A stretch of 64,000 nt of DNA. Source: JAFEDN01 sp965651935 (GTDB lineage: Bacteria; Pseudomonadota; Gammaproteobacteria; Coxiellales; Coxiellaceae). Both the position numbers and the translations under genes were made by a program. The notes under the pieces were generated by a model. That model was not told the DNA's origin. It made no database searches and saw nothing but the letters and a program-made list of their open reading frames with translations. The DNA lies in assembly GCA_965651935.1 (NCBI GenBank), contig CBFGTC010000001.1, positions 62,001-126,000 of the forward strand, read 5' to 3'. Of this stretch, positions 52,496 through 61,003 are shown in pieces (the stretch's first letter is position 1; each line of letters opens with the position of its first letter).

Positions 52496-53167
52496 CTAGT
52501 CTTCGTCTTTATCAGCCTTTTCAGTAATTACTTCGGTTTCTTTAGATTCAGGCGCCGCAGTTTCACTGGCCAATTCTTCAGCAGAAGGCACGTAAGGTTT
52601 GTGTATACTGACCACTGGCTGATTGTGCTCAGGATCTGTCACGTCTTTGCTAAGAGACACTCCTTGAGGAAGAGAGATATCGGCTAAATGGATCGAATCT
52701 CCCATTTCCAATTGGCTGATATCCAATTCGATAAATTGGGGCAGATCGTTTGGCAAACATTGAATTTCTAATTCGGTTAAATGATGAGACAAAACCCCGC
52801 CATCTTTCACTCCTGGCGCATTGGTTGCCCCTACTAAGTGGATAGGAACTTCTAAAGTTAACTTTTTATTCATATCAATGCGCAAAAAATCCACGTGGAG
52901 GAGGCGAGGACGACTGGGATGGCGCTGCACTTGCTTTAACACGGCTTTTTGTTCGCTGCCATTCACATTCAACGTGAGAATTCGCGAATACGTCGCTTCG
53001 TCGGCTAGAGCATTACTTAATTCTTTTGCTGAAAACTGCACTGACTGGGCGGCTTGACCTGCGCCATAGATAACTCCCGGTATTTGTGATTCTTGACGCA
53101 AACGGCGCACATTCCTTTTACCGGACTGTTGTCGTAAACTTGCATTTAAAGAAATGTTGTTCTTCAT
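52496..53167 (-). CDS. rplY: 50S ribosomal protein L25, long (CTC) form
   Basis: 223 aa: an L25 domain (LNASLRQQSGKRNVRRLRQESQIPGVIYG) followed by the TL5/CTC beta domain (KLTLEVPIHLVGATNAPGVKDGG) and an acidic tail (ESKETEVITEKADKDED). It binds 5S rRNA. Usual partner of pth; prs is normally upstream but here is separated by the 445-aa orphan. Confidence 0.97.
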   Translation of the reverse strand: MKNNISLNASLRQQSGKRNVRRLRQESQIPGVIYGAGQAAQSVQFSAKELSNALADEATYSRILTLNVNGSEQKAVLKQVQRHPSRPRLLHVDFLRIDMNKKLTLEVPIHLVGATNAPGVKDGGVLSHHLTELEIQCLPNDLPQFIELDISQLEMGDSIHLADISLPQGVSLSKDVTDPEHNQPVVSIHKPYVPSAEELASETAAPESKETEVITEKADKDED

Positions 53168-53278
53168 GGATTTCCCCGACTATACTTTGAAATGAATAAA
53201 GACGCACTATTTTACATAATTTTTTAGAAAAATCTAGTGCAAGGAAGCATGCTGATACGGTAAAATATCCTTTAAGTC

Positions 53279-53342
53279 ATTCCAGTAAAAGCTGGGATCT
53301 CAGGGCTGTATGGTAACGGTAGAATCCAGCTTACGCTGGAAT
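53279..53342. repeat. inverted pair of REP-like palindromic units
   Basis: ATTCCAGTAAAAGCTGGGATCT (53279-53300, given as a short unit CCAG-N6-CTGG) recurs in inverse orientation at 53321-53342 (CCAGC-TTAC-GCTGG). The two 22-base units agree at about 17 positions, each is itself a small hairpin, and together they can fold into one long stem. This looks like the CATTCC(AG/CG)...GGAAT palindromes scattered through many proteobacterial genomes. Confidence 0.55.
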
Positions 53343-53439
53343 TACTTACGATTTACTGAAAATTACTGTGAATTTAAGTCTTAATCTCATTAAAATTTAG
53401 ATGTGTTTTACTCTAAACATTCTGATTACTTTTAACTAA

Positions 53440-53460
53440 AAATTGAGTATCACTCAATTT
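53440..53460. repeat. perfect 9-bp inverted repeat
   Basis: AAATTGAGT (53440-53448) and ACTCAATTT (53452-53460) flank ATC. It may be an operator or a terminator stem on the rplY side. Its TTGAGT/ACTCAA core recurs in the tandem palindromes at 60941-60980. Confidence 0.45.
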
Positions 53461-53491
53461 ATGGGATCTCCAGTTCCATGGCATACTTTCT

Positions 53492-53524
53492 CTTAATTCT
53501 AATTTAATATTGTCCAATTAGAAT
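53492..53524 (+). promoter_or_regulatory. PmrA-type box plus -10 upstream of the 445-aa gene
   Basis: CTTAAT-TCTAA-TTTAAT (53492-53508) is a perfect YTTAAK-N5-YTTAAK, followed after exactly 10 bp by TAGAAT (53519-53524), the strongest -10 of the six sites. The leader to 53563 would be about 32 nt. Confidence 0.68.
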
Positions 53525-53562
53525 GCAATTAATATTATAAAAAATGAAATGAAGGTGGCAAA

Positions 53563-54900
53563 ATGAGATATCTAAAGAAGTTTGATTTTTTTCAAAACAG
53601 TTTTGATAGTGCATATCAGGGCTATAAAGAGCTTTTTGACCACATTTGCCATGTATTTCGTTCTCAGAACGATGCAAAAACCGTATCTACACAAAACAAT
53701 ACAACGCAGAACTTCGACAGCTCTGAATGGGAAAGTACAGCAAAAATAATTTGCAGCAACCCATCCCTTACAAATTTAGAGCAGAATATCTGGGAATCTC
53801 TTAAAGAAGATAAACGTAATAATCCTTACGACTTAAATATGTTTTTGGATGCTTATCAAAACATTCGAACAAACGTGCAACAATTTTTACAAAACTTTAT
53901 TCGATTGGACGTTAATAGCCAAAACAAACTTAAACCTCTATATGATGCAGTAAATAAGCTTGACCTACACATGAATCAAATCTTAATTGCACATAAAGAA
54001 AATTATAAGTCATTATTAGAAATATGGGATCAAGTAACGAAACCTAACGTAAATACATTAAAAAAAGGTGATATTAAAGCATTTAAAGACAAACTTAAGC
54101 GTCTTCATGTTCCTGAACAATATAAAAAACAAGTAAACAATAAGATTAAAGCATTAAAATGGGAAAAACAGGCACTTAAAATTTGCGAGAGCAAATGGAA
54201 ATTCGATCATCAGAATAAAAATGGAAACATACCTAATCATATAAAAAATCCAAATGAAATTGAAAATTTTTATCAGCATACTAAGAAAAGAACAGAAAAA
54301 GCTCTATCTAAATTTAAAAAACTCGATGATGAAAGCCGAAAAAAACTTAACTCGCTAAAAAACGAATTAATTTGCACAAAACTGGGTATTTTAGATCATA
54401 ATATAACGCAATCACTTAATAGAAAAATCAATTATAATAATATTGAACAATTTGAAAAAGAACTTAAGGAAATCGATATCCCTGTAGAGTATAAGGAACC
54501 AATAACAATTAAAATTCAAGCATTGAAAAGAAAATATATGACTCATTATCTTAATACTATTACTATTCAAAAAGAATTAACTTCCCATGTACAAACTCTT
54601 TTTAAGTCAGGAAATTATTTCAACTTGATCATAATCGCTCTTCTTAAATTAAATGAAAACTATCATGAGGCATGGGAACGAGGCTATGTATGGCGTTTTA
54701 ATGCGATAAAATCGGACGCATTTGAAATCATTAATAAGTTTACCCCTATACTCAAGCCTAAACAAAAAAATTTATTAGGACAACTTATTGATAAAGATAA
54801 TTTTTTTATTCGCCAAAAGCAAGAATTTTTCTTTTTGGGGAATAAAAAAACCTATGGCAATACCTCCACCTGGTCTAAAATCAACAATTTATTGAAATAG
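53563..54900 (+). CDS. orphan 445-aa protein with an internal duplication, candidate effector
   Basis: No known family recognised. AAGGTGG precedes the ATG. The protein is very rich in Lys, Asn and Ile and is helical. It contains two copies of a module of roughly 130-150 residues: copy A about 56-205 and copy B about 203-330. Matching pieces are KAFKDKLKRLHVPEQYKK / EQFEKELKEIDIPVEYKE, then NNKIKALKWEK / TIKIQALKRKY, and RLDVNSQNKLKPLYD / KLDDESRKKLNSLKN. A partial third copy may begin near 375 (ILKPKQKNLLGQLID). No membrane or signal segment. It interrupts the usual prs-rplY neighbourhood. With the perfect PmrA-type box it is a strong effector candidate. Confidence 0.87.
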   Translation: MRYLKKFDFFQNSFDSAYQGYKELFDHICHVFRSQNDAKTVSTQNNTTQNFDSSEWESTAKIICSNPSLTNLEQNIWESLKEDKRNNPYDLNMFLDAYQNIRTNVQQFLQNFIRLDVNSQNKLKPLYDAVNKLDLHMNQILIAHKENYKSLLEIWDQVTKPNVNTLKKGDIKAFKDKLKRLHVPEQYKKQVNNKIKALKWEKQALKICESKWKFDHQNKNGNIPNHIKNPNEIENFYQHTKKRTEKALSKFKKLDDESRKKLNSLKNELICTKLGILDHNITQSLNRKINYNNIEQFEKELKEIDIPVEYKEPITIKIQALKRKYMTHYLNTITIQKELTSHVQTLFKSGNYFNLIIIALLKLNENYHEAWERGYVWRFNAIKSDAFEIINKFTPILKPKQKNLLGQLIDKDNFFIRQKQEFFFLGNKKTYGNTSTWSKINNLLK

Positions 54901-54950
54901 TTCCGTTCAAGCAACTGAGATTTTGTCGCGCTATAGATTTTTAATACTCC

Positions 54951-54968
54951 GCCGCTCGGAAGAGCGGC
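54951..54968. terminator. GNRA-loop hairpin between convergent genes
   Basis: GCCGCTC and GAGCGGC pair perfectly over seven bases around a GGAA tetraloop, between the 445-aa gene and prs. Tails are only moderately U-rich on either strand. Confidence 0.6.
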
Positions 54969-55012
54969 CTCGTGATTCTTCTTCTGAAAAGTCAGAAATT
55001 ATTAGTTTCTAG

Positions 55013-55960
55013 TTAGTCTAGGAACATAGAACTGACAGACTCTTTGTGATCAATGCGAGAAATCGTTTCGGCAATCAAGCGGCTGAGTGAAACTTGCCGA
55101 ATTTTGGGGTTATTTAAGGCTTCTTGAGATAGTGGAATGGTGTCTCCTACCACTAATTCATCTAATAAAGAAGTGCTAATGTTAGTTAAGGCTTTGCCGG
55201 ATAAAACCGGATGAGTGCAATACGCGCTAACCGAGGTAGCCCCAGCATCTTTTAATGCTTGGGCCGCCGTGCACAAGGTTCCAGCCGTATCCACTAAATC
55301 ATCCACGATGACACAATGACGACCAGAAACATCACCAATCACGTTAAGCACTTGAGTTTGATTAGGCGCAGGGCGGCGCTTATCAATAATTGCCAATTCA
55401 GTGTCATTCAATTGTTTGGCAATAGCGCGGGCACGGACTACCCCACCGACGTCGGGTGAAACCACCATGAGATTAGGGTATTTTTTGACTAATTGATCTG
55501 ACTCCATTAATTCCCGGCTGGAATAGATATTATCGACGGGCATATAAAAAAAGCCTTGAATTTGATCGGCATGTAGATCAACGGTAATCACCCTGGAAAT
55601 GCCGACTGAAGCCATCATATCCGCCACCACTTTAGCGGAAATCGGTACTCGAGAAGAACGCACCCGACGATCTTGACGGGAATAACCAAAATAAGGAGCC
55701 ACGGCAATGATATTGCTGGCGGATGCACGCCGGAAAGCATCCGCCATTAGACACAATTCCATCAGATTGTCATTGACGGGTGCGCAGGTCGATTGCAGAA
55801 TAAAAACGTCTCTGCCGCGCACATTTTCTAAAATTTCGATTTGAATTTCACCATCACTGAATCGACCGACGTGAATGCGGCCTAATGGTATTTTTAAATG
55901 ATCACTGACTTTTTTTGCCAGAATAGGATTGGCGTTTCCCGTAAAAATTTTTAAATCCAC
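55013..55960 (-). CDS. prs: ribose-phosphate pyrophosphokinase
   Basis: Makes PRPP for nucleotide, NAD, histidine and tryptophan synthesis. The 315-aa sequence starts with GTG (MDLKIFTGNANP) and has the class I motifs DLHADQIQGFF, PDVGGVVRARA and the PRPP-binding VIVDDLVDTAGT. tRNA-Gln lies just upstream on the same strand, the standard arrangement, so the tRNA may be processed from the same primary transcript. Confidence 0.97.
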   Translation of the reverse strand: MDLKIFTGNANPILAKKVSDHLKIPLGRIHVGRFSDGEIQIEILENVRGRDVFILQSTCAPVNDNLMELCLMADAFRRASASNIIAVAPYFGYSRQDRRVRSSRVPISAKVVADMMASVGISRVITVDLHADQIQGFFYMPVDNIYSSRELMESDQLVKKYPNLMVVSPDVGGVVRARAIAKQLNDTELAIIDKRRPAPNQTQVLNVIGDVSGRHCVIVDDLVDTAGTLCTAAQALKDAGATSVSAYCTHPVLSGKALTNISTSLLDELVVGDTIPLSQEALNNPKIRQVSLSRLIAETISRIDHKESVSSMFLD

Positions 55961-55994
55961 AGAAATCTCTATTTTCTATTTTGTTTCGTAAAAT

Positions 55995-56066
55995 CTGGGG
56001 CGCCAGGATTCGAACCTGGGAATGCCGGGATCAAAACCCGGTGCCTTACCGCTTGGCGACGCCCCA
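55995..56066 (-). tRNA. tRNA-Gln (anticodon UUG), CCA not encoded
   Basis: 72 nt: acceptor UGGGGCG/CGCCCCA, anticodon stem CCGGG/CCCGG around UUUUGAU, T-arm CCAGG UUCGAAU CCUGG. After the discriminator G comes ATT rather than CCA, so the tail must be added by the CCA enzyme (15599-16708). It lies upstream of prs on the same strand. Confidence 0.95.
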
Positions 56067-56188
56067 AAATCAGTTCATTGTGCTTGTTGCCTAAAGTCAT
56101 GTCAAGGGCTGTTCTGCAAAAGCGCCTTGTGCCTAGGCCGTATAATTGCGGATTGTAATCTATTTTGGATTTTAATTGCAATAATCTA

Positions 56189-56216
56189 TTGAAAAATATG
56201 CAGGAAAATATATAAT
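56189..56216 (+). promoter_or_regulatory. sigma-70 promoter of the outer-membrane protein gene
   Basis: TTGAAA (56189-56194), 16-bp spacer, TATAAT (56211-56216). The start would be near 56223, about 33 nt before the ATG. It lacks a second TTAA half-site, in contrast to the effector-like genes. Confidence 0.65.
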
Positions 56217-56255
56217 CTCCTGCATTAATCCGAATAATCAATTCATGAGAAAAAT

Positions 56256-57017
56256 ATGAAATACTTATCTGCCGCATTAATATTGGTCAGCGCTTGCACC
56301 TGCCTTTCTGCGAATGCCTTTATGTATAGACGAGTGACAGCAGTAGAACCTTATCATCGCAGTTATGAATCCATGTACGGCTATGATACTCCCTTAAATC
56401 TAGTTTACTTCTCCGGTGAGGTAGGATTAGGGCATTTAATGACTCCCGAAGAATACATTAGCCCTCCCGACAATTATTTGATTAGCGGCGCCTCTTACCG
56501 CACTCAAAGCGTAGCTGCCGGCGCAAACTTAGGATTTAAACATGCAGTGAACCGTCAATTTTTTATCGGCGGCGAAGTTGGCTATGACTTCAACGGTCAA
56601 TCCAAATACAATGAAGAGTATTACCCCAACTTCACCTGGGTCGAATCCACTAATTATACTATTTCTTCCCAAGATATCCATTTACTGGCTACCGGAACCA
56701 TTTTATTTCACAGTGGTTTCAATATTTTTGCCAAAGGCGGCGCCGCGCGAGTAGAACAAAAGTTAAAGGTTTCCAATGATGTTGATTATGCCACCATACC
56801 TATTTATTTAGGGGAAAACACCATCACCCAGATTAGACCCATGGCCGCGGCGGGGGTAGGATTCCAGCTTCGCAACGCAGGTATCTATGCCGAATATTCT
56901 CATATCTTCGGAAAGGATGCCCAAAACTTTGAAGACTTTATGGATGCCAACGGTTTCACTGATGTGGTCAGCGTAGACAATTTTAAAGTTGGGTTATCAA
57001 TACAAACTCGAATATAA
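56256..57017 (+). CDS. outer-membrane beta-barrel protein
   Basis: 253 aa with a signal peptide (cleavage near SANA-F). The mature part has alternating polar and hydrophobic strands, a GANLGFKHAVNRQFFIGGEVGYDF motif spread over about 85-110, and an aromatic-ended C-terminal strand (FKVGLSIQTRI). It resembles the small OmpA/OmpW-like porins or surface antigens common in Legionellales. It sits where ispE normally lies between lolB and tRNA-Gln-prs, on the opposite strand. Confidence 0.8.
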   Translation: MKYLSAALILVSACTCLSANAFMYRRVTAVEPYHRSYESMYGYDTPLNLVYFSGEVGLGHLMTPEEYISPPDNYLISGASYRTQSVAAGANLGFKHAVNRQFFIGGEVGYDFNGQSKYNEEYYPNFTWVESTNYTISSQDIHLLATGTILFHSGFNIFAKGGAARVEQKLKVSNDVDYATIPIYLGENTITQIRPMAAAGVGFQLRNAGIYAEYSHIFGKDAQNFEDFMDANGFTDVVSVDNFKVGLSIQTRI

Positions 57018-57061
57018 ATTTTTCAGAACACATCACCCATTACTGTCCATTTTTTCACCCA

Positions 57062-57097
57062 TCCCAGTGCAAGAGGGGTGATTATCCCCTCCTGGGA
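57062..57097. terminator. nested hairpin between OMP gene and lolB
   Basis: TCCCAG (57062-57067) pairs with CTGGGA (57092-57097), enclosing GAGGGG (57073-57078) paired with CCCCTC (57086-57091). It separates two convergent genes; no U-run is visible. Confidence 0.5.
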
Positions 57098-57115
57098 AAT
57101 GGCTGCCCACTTAAC

Positions 57116-57727
57116 TTAGTGATTGATCTGCCATTGTTTAAATACTATTCTGGCGGCAATATTGCCACGCTGGAGCTCAATAATGCCGGGCAAATCCACT
57201 CCTTGCACGGTGCGATAATCCCCGAAAGTAGCGCGCCAGCCATTTTGCTGCAAGAACACTAAATGGCCGAATTTGTCGTATTGCACTCCCTGCACAGCCC
57301 CCGGCGCCGGCAAGCTCCGCGCCCAATACCATAGCGAGGGAATCGGCAAAGCCCATCCCAAATTACGCTGCATTAACATTTCTGGGGTCGAAGCACTGAT
57401 CGGCGCCTCATTGCCTTTTTGTAAAGTGACGCGATGCGGTACACCGGTAATAGAGACCGCGGCCAAATTAAGCGAAGCCGCTAAATCCACATGAAAATTG
57501 TCAGGACCCATTTGCCGCCATTCGAAATGCATTATTACCGGCGCTTTCGGCGCTTGTTGAATGCTAATCGCTCCGGTCGCATTCCAAGAATGGACTTCCT
57601 TAAGCTTGTTAGCGCGCTGTTCCGTACTTTGTACTTGGAAATGGGTCTGCGATGGCTGTTGCGGAGCATAAAGACTATCACAACCGGCCAAAGCGGCAGC
57701 GAACAAGATGACACTGATTCGTTTCAT
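57116..57727 (-). CDS. lolB: outer-membrane lipoprotein receptor LolB
   Basis: LolB accepts lipoproteins from LolA and inserts them in the outer membrane. The 203-aa precursor has lipobox LAGC (C16), then the domain HSWNATGAISIQQ, the INITGVPH-like AVSITGVPHRVTL, and WRATFGDYRTVQGVDLPGIIEL. ispE, normally next to it, is missing here. Confidence 0.94.
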   Translation of the reverse strand: MKRISVILFAAALAGCDSLYAPQQPSQTHFQVQSTEQRANKLKEVHSWNATGAISIQQAPKAPVIMHFEWRQMGPDNFHVDLAASLNLAAVSITGVPHRVTLQKGNEAPISASTPEMLMQRNLGWALPIPSLWYWARSLPAPGAVQGVQYDKFGHLVFLQQNGWRATFGDYRTVQGVDLPGIIELQRGNIAARIVFKQWQINH

Positions 57728-57768
57728 GATTATAATACATCCCTGTTAGAATTGACGGTAACATTATC

Positions 57769-59019
57769 ATGCCTTTATTCAGTTGCGGAATCAACCACCA
57801 AACCTCGCCGATAGAGATTCGTGAGCGTCTGGTTTTCAATAACCAGCAAACTCAAATGGCTTTGCATGAAATATGCGATTTAGAGGCCGTTAATGAGGCT
57901 GTACTTGTTTCAACCTGCAATCGCACGGAAATTTATATGGCCGGAGCACGGTCTGAGCCACTATTGAACTGGTTTCAAAGAAAAGCCCAAGCCGCTAATG
58001 TTCCGACATTATCACATTATTTACATACCGGTGATGCGGCAGTAAAACATCTATTACGGGTGTCTAGTGGTTTAGATTCGATGATATTGGGAGAACCTGA
58101 AATTTTTGGTCAAATTAAAACCGCCTATCATCTCGCCTGCGCAACTGGAGCAGCTAAACAAGAGTTACAGCATTTATTCCCTGCTGCTTTTGCCGCCAGC
58201 AAGCTAATCCGCCGCGAAACCCAAATCGGTCAAAATCCCGTTTCATTAGCTTATACCGTGGTACAATTGGCAAAACGCATTTTCACCAGCCTGAATCAAT
58301 GTAGCGTTTTATTAATCGGCGCCGGTGAATTAATGGATTTAATCATCACCTACCTCGCCGATCTGCAAATCCGACATTTAATCATTGCCAATCGAACTTT
58401 GGAAAAAGCCAACCTATTGGCCGATCCTTTAGGTGGTTTAGGGATCCGCATTGCCGATATTCCGGCTTATTTGCCTCAAGCCGATATTGTAATTACTGCT
58501 ACCACCAGCCAATTGCCCATCCTCGGCAAAGGCATGCTGGAACGCACTCTCAAAGCCCGGAAAAGACGGCCTATGTTAATGATAGATTTAGCCGTGCCGC
58601 GGGATATAGAACCGGAAGCCGCAGAACTGGAGGACATTTATCTTTATAACATTGATGATTTACAAAGCATTGTTGATGCCAACCTTAAAAATCGCCATAT
58701 CAGAGCGAAACAAGCAGAAGCACTGGTTGAAATTCAAACAGCACATTATATGCGTCAAATTAAACTTAACCATGCTGCTCATATTATCACGCAATTTCGA
58801 AGGCAAGCTGAACAGCATCGCGATCAAAGCTTACAAAAGGCATTGACAGAGCTTCAACAAGGACGAGAGATTGCCCAAGTCCTGCATCAATTGGCCCACC
58901 AATTGACAAACAAAATTTTGCATCAGCCCACCTTGAAAATTCGGCAATTGGCTTATCATAACCAAACCGAAGCGCTGACTTTAGCTAAAGAATTATTGAC
59001 TACCGAAGAAATAGAATGA
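57769..59019 (+). CDS. hemA: glutamyl-tRNA reductase
   Basis: First step of the C5 haem pathway. The 416-aa protein has the N-terminal CGINHQTSPIEIRERL, catalytic Cys in STCNRTEIY, the GLDSMILGEPEI signature and the NADPH-binding IGAGELMDL region. It overlaps prfA by 4 bp and diverges from lolB, as in most gammaproteobacteria. With hemH at 62839 it shows a haem pathway in this genome. Confidence 0.97.
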   Translation: MPLFSCGINHQTSPIEIRERLVFNNQQTQMALHEICDLEAVNEAVLVSTCNRTEIYMAGARSEPLLNWFQRKAQAANVPTLSHYLHTGDAAVKHLLRVSSGLDSMILGEPEIFGQIKTAYHLACATGAAKQELQHLFPAAFAASKLIRRETQIGQNPVSLAYTVVQLAKRIFTSLNQCSVLLIGAGELMDLIITYLADLQIRHLIIANRTLEKANLLADPLGGLGIRIADIPAYLPQADIVITATTSQLPILGKGMLERTLKARKRRPMLMIDLAVPRDIEPEAAELEDIYLYNIDDLQSIVDANLKNRHIRAKQAEALVEIQTAHYMRQIKLNHAAHIITQFRRQAEQHRDQSLQKALTELQQGREIAQVLHQLAHQLTNKILHQPTLKIRQLAYHNQTEALTLAKELLTTEEIE

Positions 59020-60095
59020 AAACCTCACTTATCAAAAAATTATCAGCGATCCATGATCGCTATATGGAAATAGCCCGACTGCTTAGTGAGTCGGAAGTGA
59101 TTCACGATCAAGAGCGTTTCCGTGATTTAAGTAAAGAATACGCCCAACTGGAACCGATAGTGCAATGTTTTCAACAATACCAGACTAATCAAAACGGTTT
59201 GAAATCGGCCCAGGAATTATTGAATGATGCTGAATTTCGGCGTATGGCGGAAGATGAAATTGCCAGCCTAACTGAGCAAAAGCAATTATTAGAAGAGAAT
59301 TTAAAAAAACTCTTAATTCCACCCGATCCCAATGACGAACGCAATGTCTTTTTAGAGATACGCGCCGGGACCGGAGGTAATGAAGCCGCGTTATTTGCCG
59401 GCGACTTATTCCGCATGTACAGCCGTTTTGCTGAAAACATGGGTTGGAAGGTTTCGGTGGTGTCCGAGCATGAGGGTGAGCAAGGGGGCTTTAAAGAAAT
59501 TATTGCTCGTATCGAGGGTCACGGGGTATATTCGCAATTAAAATTTGAATCAGGAACCCACCGAGTCCAACGGGTTCCCGCCACTGAAGCTCAAGGGCGC
59601 ATTCATACTTCCGCTTGCACCGTGGCGATTATGGCCGAAGCGGATGCCCTTGAGCAAGTCAAAATCAATTTGGCCGAATGCCGCATTGATACGTTTCGCG
59701 CTTCAGGGGCAGGCGGTCAACATGTCAACAAAACCGATTCGGCGATTCGTATCACGCATTTACCAACTGGTATCGTGGTGGAATGCCAAGATGAGCGATC
59801 GCAACATAAAAATAAAGCCCGCGCCTTGTCTTTATTACAATCACGAATTATGGCGGAGCAGCAGGCCCAACGTTCCCGCGAGGAAGCCGCCACTCGTAAA
59901 AGCTTAGTAGGAAGCGGGGATCGCTCTGAGCGAATTCGCACCTATAATTATCCTCAGGGACGTCTGACAGATCATCGTATCGGCTTGACGTTGTATTCAT
60001 TGGAAAGCGTGATGGAAGGCAAATTACAGCCTGTCATTGACCCTCTCATCCGCGAGCTACAAGCAGAACAATTGGCGAAACTCGATGAAGAATAA
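59016..60095 (+). CDS. prfA: peptide chain release factor 1
   Basis: Terminates at UAA/UAG. The 359-aa protein has the PAT tripeptide (RVPATEAQGRIH) and the catalytic GGQ (SGAGGQHVNKTDSA) whose glutamine PrmC methylates. It overlaps hemA by 4 bp and prmC by 11 bp. Confidence 0.98.
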   Translation: MKTSLIKKLSAIHDRYMEIARLLSESEVIHDQERFRDLSKEYAQLEPIVQCFQQYQTNQNGLKSAQELLNDAEFRRMAEDEIASLTEQKQLLEENLKKLLIPPDPNDERNVFLEIRAGTGGNEAALFAGDLFRMYSRFAENMGWKVSVVSEHEGEQGGFKEIIARIEGHGVYSQLKFESGTHRVQRVPATEAQGRIHTSACTVAIMAEADALEQVKINLAECRIDTFRASGAGGQHVNKTDSAIRITHLPTGIVVECQDERSQHKNKARALSLLQSRIMAEQQAQRSREEAATRKSLVGSGDRSERIRTYNYPQGRLTDHRIGLTLYSLESVMEGKLQPVIDPLIRELQAEQLAKLDEE

Positions 60096-60936
60096 CTTTA
60101 CTACTGTAAATCAAGCTCTTAGACAAATTTCGGAGGGCTTGTCGGCCTATTCGGACAGCGCTCGCTTAGACGCTGAGTTAATTATTTCCACTGCTTTAGA
60201 GCGTTCGCGTTCTTGGTTATTAGCCAATCTGGATCAGAATTTAAGCGAATCCAATTTAGATTGTATCGGCGAACTTTGTCAGCGGCGCATGCAAGGGGAG
60301 CCCATGGCGTATATCCTCGGCCATCAGGAATTTTGGGGGTTAAAATTTAAAATTACGCCCGAGGTCCTGGTACCCAGGCCCGAGAGTGAACATATCATCG
60401 AATGGATTTTGGCTAATTTTTCCGACGAGATGGCTTTACAGGTGGCGGATTTAGGTACTGGGTCTGGGGCCATTGCTTTATCTTTAGCCTATGAGCGCAT
60501 ACTCTGGCGAATCGACGCGACGGATTTATCTGCGTCGGCGCTGGCTATTGCAAAGCATAATGCTGAACTCCATCAAATCAATAATGTGGAATTTTATCAA
60601 GGTAATTGGTGTCACGCCCTACCCCATCGTCAGTATGGGATTATTGTGAGCAACCCCCCTTACATTGCGGAAAATGATCCGCATTTGCCTCATTTGCGAC
60701 ATGAGCCGATGAGTGCGTTAGTTTCTGGAATAGATGGTTTAAACGCTATCCGGGAAATTATTGAGCAAACCACACATTTTTTAGCTGAGTCAGGATATTT
60801 AATTTTGGAACACGGCTACAATCAAGCGCAAGATGTCACGCAATTATTACGTCATTACCGGTTTACGGACATTCAAAATCATTTCGATCTTGCTCACAAG
60901 CCTCGTTTTGTATCCGCCCGCTGGACCTTAACTTGA
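60085..60936 (+). CDS. prmC: release-factor glutamine methyltransferase PrmC
   Basis: Methylates the GGQ glutamine of RF1 and RF2. 283 aa from the ATG at 60085 (MKNNFTTVNQALRQ), which overlaps the prfA end; an upstream TTG is not needed. SAM-binding VADLGTGSGAIALSLA and the substrate motif NPPYIAEND are intact. Confidence 0.97.
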   Translation: MKNNFTTVNQALRQISEGLSAYSDSARLDAELIISTALERSRSWLLANLDQNLSESNLDCIGELCQRRMQGEPMAYILGHQEFWGLKFKITPEVLVPRPESEHIIEWILANFSDEMALQVADLGTGSGAIALSLAYERILWRIDATDLSASALAIAKHNAELHQINNVEFYQGNWCHALPHRQYGIIVSNPPYIAENDPHLPHLRHEPMSALVSGIDGLNAIREIIEQTTHFLAESGYLILEHGYNQAQDVTQLLRHYRFTDIQNHFDLAHKPRFVSARWTLT

Positions 60937-60940
60937 AAAT

Positions 60941-60980
60941 ACTCAATACGTTGAGTAAAATTACTCAGTATATTGAGTAA
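60941..60980. repeat. tandem palindromes upstream of the decayed ATPase
   Basis: ACTCAATACGTTGAGT (60941-60956) and TTACTCAGTATATTGAGTAA (60961-60980) are two adjacent near-perfect palindromes sharing the ACTCA...TGAGT half-sites. They start five bases after the prmC stop and lie 23 bp before the old ATPase start. They could be operator sites of the lost gene or terminator stems of prmC. Confidence 0.5.
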
Positions 60981-61003
60981 TTTCCAAAAACCTGGCCAAC
61001 TCT

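Larger units (their letters stand above)
53168..53562. other. intergenic region upstream of the 445-aa gene
   Basis: 395 bp without a gene. It contains an inverted pair of short palindromic repeats (53279-53342), a perfect TTGAGT...ACTCAA palindrome (53440-53460) and the PmrA-type promoter (53492-53524). The rplY promoter must also lie here, on the minus strand. Confidence 0.6.

Noticed and set aside
56165..56216. PmrA-type box upstream of the outer-membrane barrel
   Set aside because: Only one TTTAAT half-site; the partner position reads TAATCT. A normal sigma-70 promoter explains the gene.
55969..56277. 102-codon frame over the tRNA-Gln gene and its upstream region
   Set aside because: It reads through a clear tRNA and the promoter of the barrel gene.
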